The notes beneath the pieces are model-generated. The model worked only from the letters and a program-made list of their open reading frames with translations, was not told the origin of the DNA and ran no database searches. Shown here one piece after another: positions 58,801-64,000 of a stretch of DNA of 64,000 nt (positions are counted from its first letter, which is position 1; every line of letters starts with the position of its first letter). The stretch comes from Microstegium vimineum. Taxonomy: Eukaryota; Streptophyta; Magnoliopsida; Poales; Poaceae. The position numbers were made by a program, and so were the translations under genes. The DNA is taken from positions 24,151,305 through 24,215,304 of the forward strand of contig CM039129.1 in the NCBI GenBank assembly GCA_022036555.1, in the 5' to 3' direction.

Positions 58801-59580
58801 GTCCGCGAGCTTGCAGCAATAGGCGCGGACTTGGATCGAGAGCCAGCGTGACGAGGACCAGCAACATGGGTGGCGCCACCGCCTGAAAAGGGCGGCGACA
58901 CCAGCGGTGATGGCGTGACCCCGAGCGTCGGCACTGCAGCTTGGGAGGGCGCAGCGACAACCTCATCCTCAGGAGTGTTGACGACGATGCAACAACGAAC
59001 GGCAGGGCGACGCAACCTGATCTCTGATCGGCAAAAGAAAAATCCATGCGACGAAGATCGGGAAAGTGTCGACGATGACAGCCTGACGACGAACCCGGGA
59101 ACGAGGCGGCGGCGGCCCGGCGATGAGTCCGGGGACGAGGCGACGACAGCCCGACGACGAGTCTCGGGACGAAACGACGATGAGTCCGGGGGCGGCGGCC
59201 CGACGACAGATCCCGATCTGCTGCGCGACGACGACGATGGCAGCCGAATCAATAGGATCGGGCTCCTAAATAGGGGCGCTGCCCCCTGCGGAGATCGATC
59301 TCTTCCCGGGGGCGCGCGGCGGAAGTGGCGGCGGCTAGGGTTAGGATCTAAACCTAGGCGAAAGATACCATGTAAGAGTTATGGGAATAATTGGTGGAAT
59401 ATTGGATATATTGCATTGGGCCTCATGGGCTGATTATATAGAGTACATATGACTAACACCTCATGTGGCTAGACAATATGGTACTATTGCTATTACTCTA
59501 ACAGTGGTCCCGACCGCCGGGAGGATCATGGAGTCGGGGAAAGTGACCGCTTGACAAGCCATGAAGTCGTGGCACACACA
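55867..59580 (-). pseudogene. gag: gag and protease remnant of Tat element 2
   Basis: Reading leftward from the primer-binding site, gag starts near 59565 (MACQAVTFPDS) and is interrupted after about 60 bp by the TRIM-like element. It resumes at 58294. The retrotransposon gag core is at about 56890-57160 (ESLREYIRHFSNK, ATSILANGLRNDEL). A Lys/Asp-rich segment and a zinc-knuckle-like Cys/His region (near 56590) follow. The protease has the motif VLVDGGSALNI (about 56190-56223) and continues to about 55870 (ADFETSYHAI). Several stops and frameshifts (for example near 57180, 57860 and 56055) kill it. Confidence 0.8.
58299..59503 (-). mobile_element. TRIM-like non-autonomous LTR element
   Basis: Two 133-bp LTRs (58299-58431 and 59371-59503) differ at 5 positions by hand alignment, with a perfect TSD GTGGT (58294-58298, 59504-59508). 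The minus-strand primer-binding site (TGGTATCTTTCGCC, 59357-59370) and polypurine tract (GCAGGGGGT, 58432-58440) fix orientation. The 939-bp interior is GC-rich with a 191-residue Ser/Arg/Pro-rich minus-strand ORF (58677-59252) lacking retroviral motifs. One LTR has TA in place of the terminal TG. Size and structure fit a TRIM or small LARD mobilised in trans. Confidence 0.9.
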
Positions 59581-59601
59581 CCCCCTACCTGGCGCGCCAA
59601 C

Positions 59602-60053
59602 TGTCGATGAAATATGCTCGACAGTCTACCTAGGGGTTACCCCAAGGTAGTAGATTGTTAGGCGGAGGTGTGGCGACGGCGGTCAAGCGTAACACAGAGA
59701 GCGTAGACACGGCGATTTATACAGGTTCGGGCCGGCAAATCGCTGTAATACCCTACGTCCTGTGTTCTGAGAGATAGGTTACAAGATCTGTTTTTGAGGG
59801 GGTCCCTGCTCGCCTTATATAGTCGGGGAGCAGGGTTACAATTTCCATATCCTAACAGATTACGATTGGTCCCCTAAGGAAAGGGATCCGAGTCTATCTC
59901 CTAGGATCTGTCTTGGCATGCAAGGCTCTATAGAGCCCCTGGCGAGAGCACAACAGGCTTGGTCGCGTGCCGCATGGCCTCGCGAGGTGGGCCGTCCTCG
60001 ATCGAGAGACCCATGTAGGTCCTTGGGGGTATACGGAGGTAATATCCCCAATA
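59602..60053 (-). repeat. 5' LTR of Tat element 2
   Basis: 452 bp; the right end reads AATA where the partner has AACA (terminal CA mutated). Confidence 0.95.
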
Positions 60054-60058
60054 GGCAC

Positions 60059-63000
60059 CACCTTCGGCGACCGCCCTCGTCGTTGCCAAACTCACTTATT
60101 CTAGCGCGCCTGCACCACCTCCACTGACCACCCTCGTCGCTGCTTCAACAAAGCCATTCGATGCCTCCGCTCCCCCTGACAAGGTGGCCAGACGGCGCCC
60201 TATGGCGGATATGCCTGCTCCACGGCGCTCTTTGGAAGCATCGGCGACAGATGAGCCGGTGGAGGTTGCTAGTGTTATCGTGACATACCCCTAAACCTAT
60301 GTTAGTGATCATATCTATGCCTGGTTTAGAAGTTGTTTGTTCCTTTTATTATGGGCCGCAACAAAATCAGGACAAGTGCTATTCCTCCAGGAACTGGCTC
60401 AGTGCTCTGAGCCTTGGCTGGTAGTTGGAGATTTTAATCTTATATATAAGGAGGAGGGCAAAAATAACTCCAATCTAAATAGAGCAATGATGGGAAGGTT
60501 TAGAAGGTGGATTAATGATACACAGGTTATGGAAATTCCGCTCCACGGTCGTAAATATACATGGATCAATTCCTTCACTAATGCCTCCCCTATGCTTGTT
60601 AGGTTGGACAAAATGTTTTGCCCGCTGGATTGGGAAGACAAATTCCCAGATTGCCTCCTTCAGAGTTATTCTTCAATTGATTCAGATCACTGCCCTCTGA
60701 TTATTGGGCTGCAGGATATTATTAGCAGCAAGAAAAGGTTCCACTTTGAAGCATTTTGGCCTTCTCTTGAGGGATTCCAGGAAGCTGTGAGTGAGCCTTG
60801 GGAGTTGCCCTCTCCAAACCTTGGCTCTGAAACTCAAGGCAACTGATTACATGTTAGACAACTGTGTTTATGGGCTCTTAGATGGGCCATTAGGCTCCCT
60901 TTATGGGCTGTGACGCCCTGGCCTTAGGCTGGGGGCACCCCTCTTGTGGTATTAGACCATTGATTCTGGATTAGGCAAGGATCTCCGTCGATTGGGTATG
61001 TCTATAAACCCTAGACGATCCTCGCCTATATATTGTACACCTTTGTACCCTCCATAATCAATCTACTAATTCCCGAGCCATATCTTCTCTCATGGTATCA
61101 TGAGTCCGGTTTTCTTCCCCGGTTCCACCTCCGCTGCCCTAGCGCGCTCAGCCCGGGCTCGTCCCTGCCTCTGCGCCGGCCTCCCCTGCTGAGCCGCGAT
61201 GCCTGGGACGCCTCCTCTCTCCCCCACATCAGCCGCCGCGACCGCCGCCAAGGCTTTTGACTCTGTCTTGGGCTTTCCATCTTGAGGTTCTTAGAAAATT
61301 GGGATTTCGACCCCGCTGGTGTGATTTAATTTGTGGTCTTTTGGCAACTTCATCCACCCAGGTACTCCTTGATGGTATTCTAGGAGAAATCATAAAACAC
61401 AGGAGGGGTCTGAGATAAGGATATCCCCTGCCTCCTATGCTTTTCATTCACGTTATGGATGTCTTAAAGTGGCTGTTCACACTGCTTCAGAAGCTGGTTT
61501 GCTGCAACCCTTATCCAGGAGACCAATCCAACATAGGATATCCTTGTATGTTGATGATGTAGCCCTCTTTCTCCGGCCCACGGCAGTTATAATTGATCTG
61601 TCCTTACAGCTATTGCAATTATTCAGGGAAGCTTCAGGCCTCAAGACAAATGTCCAAAAAAGGTAATGTGTTGCCCATCCATTGTGGCAAGGAAGATTTA
61701 GCTCTCATTCAGAATTTATTGCCATGTGAAGTGCTGGATTTTCCTTGCAAATATTTGGGTCTACCATTGACCATCAAAAAATTGAGTAAGGAGCAAGTCC
61801 AGCCCATCATTGACTGATCAACTTCCTAGATGGAAGGCTGATCTGATGACACGTGCTGGCATGGTGATACTAGTCCAATTTGTGCTCACTGGAATTCTAA
61901 TTTATGTGGCTATGGCAACTGATCTTCCTTCTTGGGCTATCAAAGCCATTGATAAGATCAAAAGGGCATTCCTTTGGAAAGGCTGAAAGGAGGCAAAAGG
62001 GGGTCACTGTCTCATTGCCTGGCCTAAAGTATGCCGAGCCCGGGAACTTGGTGGTCTTGGGATTGCAGATTTAAAATCTGTAGGTATTGCCTTGAGAGCA
62101 AGATGGCCGTGGCTACAACGAAGTGCGCCCAACAAACCTTGGGCTAATCTGCCTATCAAGTCAGTAAAGAGGTCGCTGGCCTCATCTTTGTGGCAATGAT
62201 AACGGAGGTGGGAAATGGAGCTAGTACATATTTCTGGAAGGACAAATGGCTAGATGGCAAGGGAGTCCAGGATATTGCACCTCTAGTTGCTGCAATGGTC
62301 CCTAAGAGGACTATAAATAAGCGTACTGTGATGGAGACCCTGTCTGAGGAGAAAGGGATTGAGGACATACCTGAAGGAGAAATTGATATGGCAACCTTGA
62401 TTCAATACCTAGACCTGTGGGACACCTTGTATTCGGTTGAGTTGAATGAGGATATTTCTAATAGGCATGTCTGGAGGTTTTCTTCTTCCGGACAATATTC
62501 GACAAAAAGCGCTTATGATGCTCTATTTCAGGGAGCAATCTCCTTCGAGCCTTTTGAGAGAATCTGGAAATCCTAGGCACCACCCAAATGCAATTTTTTC
62601 ATGTGGCTTGCTGCTCATAACAGATGTTGGGCGGCGGACAGATTGGCAAGGAGGGGTCTCCCTCATCTAGAGCAGTGCCTTCTCTGTGATCACCACGAGG
62701 AGAATATTCATCATCTTCTTATAGGTTGTGTTCTCAAGAGAGTTTTGGTTCTCCCTAGTCCCTACTATCACATTATGGAGCCACTGCTCTTGCTCCACAG
62801 CCCTCTGATCAGTCCTTTGATGATTGGTGGAGAAAAGTTGAGGCTGCTGCTAGCGTGGTTGTGAAGAATGGGCTGAATTCGCTGATCATCTTGGGAGCCT
62901 GGAGCATTTGGCGGCATAGAAATGATTGTGTTTTTAATGGTGTTGTGCCAAATGTGAATGTGGCTCTGAGATTGGCAAGAGATGAAGCCAACTATTGGAG

Positions 63001-63188
63001 CCTTGCAGGAGCTAAAGGATTCTCTGTGCTCTGGGCTGTAGGGTCGACCTTTATAGTGCTAACTGGTGATTTAATCCTCATGTATTACTGTGTTAGTGTG
63101 TGCGTGTGTGCGGGGTCTTGGGTATATGTATGACTCTTTCTTCTTCTATTAATACAATGATACGCAGCTCTCCTGCGTGTTCGAGAAA
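60059..63188 (+). mobile_element. degenerate L1-type LINE
   Basis: Pro/Ala-rich sequence to about 60290 may be the ORF1 end. ORF2 starts inside the endonuclease: WLVVGDFNLI (60418), IDSDHCPLII (60676). After a chimeric interruption (60852-61245) the RT follows: AFDSV, KHRRGL, box LYVDDVALFL (about 61543; most plant L1s have YADD), KYLGLPL. A C-terminal zf-RVT-type region follows (CKFFMWLAAHNRCW, CLLCDH...HHLLIGC, 62590-62730). Multiple frameshifts and stops. The 3' tail TTAATACAATGA...CGAGAAAAAT ends near 63188. Tat element 2 interrupts its 5' flank. Confidence 0.85.
60852..61245 (+). mobile_element. Copia LTR plus leader fragment inside the LINE
   Basis: TGTTAGACAACTG... (60852) with a TATA-like TATATATTG (about 61027) ends ...TTCTCTCA at 61092. 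It is followed directly by a primer-binding-site-like TGGTATCATGAGTC (61093) and 150 bp of GC-rich leader. The LINE resumes abruptly at AAGGCTTTTGAC (about 61246). The LINE segment between endonuclease and RT is missing, so this is a deletion or recombination product, not a simple insertion. No TSD. Confidence 0.65.
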
Positions 63189-63480
63189 AATAACACAGTG
63201 GATGTTATGGTCGGTAAAGCATATGCTAGGCGCAGGGGTGGTTGAGTCGAACCCAGTCAAGTCATGGGTTAGGCCCAGGGGTCAAGTCCTAGTTATTTAG
63301 GATTAGGATTAGTAGATGAATCTGTTTCAGGAAAAAGTCCAGTTAGGATTAGGATTAGTAGATGAGTCTGCTTCAGGAAAGAGTCCAGTTAGGAGTCTGC
63401 TTCAGGAAAGAGTCCAGTTAGGAGATGAGTTATTAAGCGTCAAGGTCTCAAGAAGGAGTCCAATTAGATTAAGTGTGTGT
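63189..63480 (+). repeat. tandem repeats in a probable gypsy remnant
   Basis: A unit of about 45 bp (GGATTAGGATTAGTAGATGA...AGAGTCCAGTTA) occurs at about 63300 and 63345, with a shorter 29-bp version at 63391. It lies between the LINE tail and a gypsy RT. No gene seen. Confidence 0.7.
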
Positions 63481-64000
63481 CCACCCCGACGATGTACACA
63501 AGACGGCCTACCGAACGCACCATGGCCACTTTGAGTTTTTGGTCATGCCGTTCAGTTTGTCCAATGCTCCTTCTATGTTCCAGGCACTAATGAACTCCGT
63601 CCTCAAGGCCTTCCTGCGGCGCTGCGTCCTTGTCTTCTTCGACGATATACTGATCTACAGTAAGTCATGGACTGCACACATGCAGCACCTACGTGCCGTC
63701 TTCGACATACTACGCGCGCACCACCTACATCTCAAGCGCGTCAAGTGCACGTTCGCTACGAGGGCAGTCCACTACCTCGGCCATATGATTTCTGAGGCGG
63801 GCGTTTCCATGGATGTGTCCAAGGTGGAAGCAGTGCAGTCTTGGCCTCAGCCGCGTTCCGTCCGTGGCCTGTGGGGCTTCCTGGGTTTGGCCGGCTATTA
63901 CCGCCGCTTTATCCAGGACTTTGGTGCCATTGCAGCGGCCCCTCACTCAGCTCCTGCAGAAGAACGCGTTCCAGTGGACAGCAGAGGCCGCAGCAGCGTT
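63481..64000 (+). pseudogene. pol: Ty3/gypsy reverse transcriptase fragment, running off the window
   Basis: The frame opens at about 63482 with no start codon: HHGHFEFLVMPF, SNAPSMFQALMN, catalytic box VFFDDILIYS (about 63633), KCTFATRAVHYLGH, and GLWGFLGLAGYYRRFI of the connection domain. A one-base shift near 63940 separates it from the following PLTQLLQKNAF motif. Upstream RT blocks and protease are absent, so the 5' part is deleted or rearranged. The remainder lies beyond 64000. Confidence 0.9.

Larger units (their letters stand above)
49812..60053 (-). mobile_element. Tat-type Ty3/gypsy retrotransposon 2 with antisense gene
   Basis: A 10.2-kb element; LTRs of 452 bp at 49812-50263 and 59602-60053, TSD GGCAC (49807-49811, 60054-60058). 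The primer-binding site on the minus strand (59581-59601, TTGGCGCGCCAGGTAGGGG) is the type used by Tat/RIRE2-like elements, and the polypurine tract GCTTGGGGACT (50264-50276) is also minus. Gag and protease remain on the minus strand; RT, RNase H and integrase are missing. A Transposase_28-like gene lies in antisense. Secondary insertions are a MULE-like element (50657-51661) and a TRIM-like element (58299-59503). Confidence 0.93.

Overview
This window is plant nuclear DNA, almost certainly from a grass (Poaceae). The grounds are a tRNA-derived SINE with a grass-type body, a Sirevirus (Ty1/copia) with CCGGAC-rich LTRs, Tekay-like and Tat-like Ty3/gypsy elements, an L1-type LINE with the usual grass 3' tail, and a host exon with the very GC-rich 5' end typical of grass genes. 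I cannot name the species. It is a nested transposon landscape that contains one recognisable host gene fragment. No rRNA, autonomous tRNA gene or CRISPR array was seen.

Layout. (1) 1-14481: a long-LTR Tekay-like Ty3/gypsy remnant (LTR / short internal region / LTR). Its 3' LTR carries a SINE (2042-2336) and a 9.2-kb minus-strand Tat-type gypsy element (3795-12985). (2) 14482-20329: an inverted relative of the first LTR, a Copia solo LTR (16227-17466, TSD TCTTT), and a second minus-strand LTR with a degraded primer-binding site. (3) 20330-34358: a complete 14-kb Sirevirus with gag, pol and a third ORF, TSD GACCA, inserted into a PIF/Harbinger transposase gene that continues at 34364-36734 and is itself split by a minus-strand solo LTR. 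(4) 36925-37697: a terminal-inverted-repeat element with a GC-rich minisatellite core. (5) 37737-49298: a host gene of unknown function. Exon 1 (37864-38581) and exon 2 (49243-49298) match in splice phase. Intron 1, originally about 1 kb, is inflated by a non-autonomous LTR element (38872-43370) and a Copia element (43383-48516) lying 12 bp apart. (6) 49812-60053: a second minus-strand Tat-type element, TSD GGCAC, itself hit by a Pack-MULE-like element and a 1.2-kb TRIM-like element. (7) 60059-63188: a degenerate LINE carrying a Copia LTR fragment. (8) 63297-64000: tandem repeats and a gypsy reverse transcriptase running off the window.

The most interesting theme is that both Tat-type elements keep only remnants of gag-pol on the minus strand. 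Between those remnants and the 3' LTR each carries, in antisense, an intron-containing gene with its own TATA box. In the first element it is a plant-mobile-domain (PMD) plus coiled-coil gene, followed by a second coiled-coil gene. In the second it is a Transposase_28-like ('putative gypsy type transposon') plus coiled-coil gene. All are now broken by stop codons.

Boundaries marked by target-site duplications (TSDs) are firm. Those of the inverted LTRs at 14482-20102 and of the MULE-like element are approximate. All coding regions except host exons 1 and 2 are transposon-derived and most are pseudogenes.
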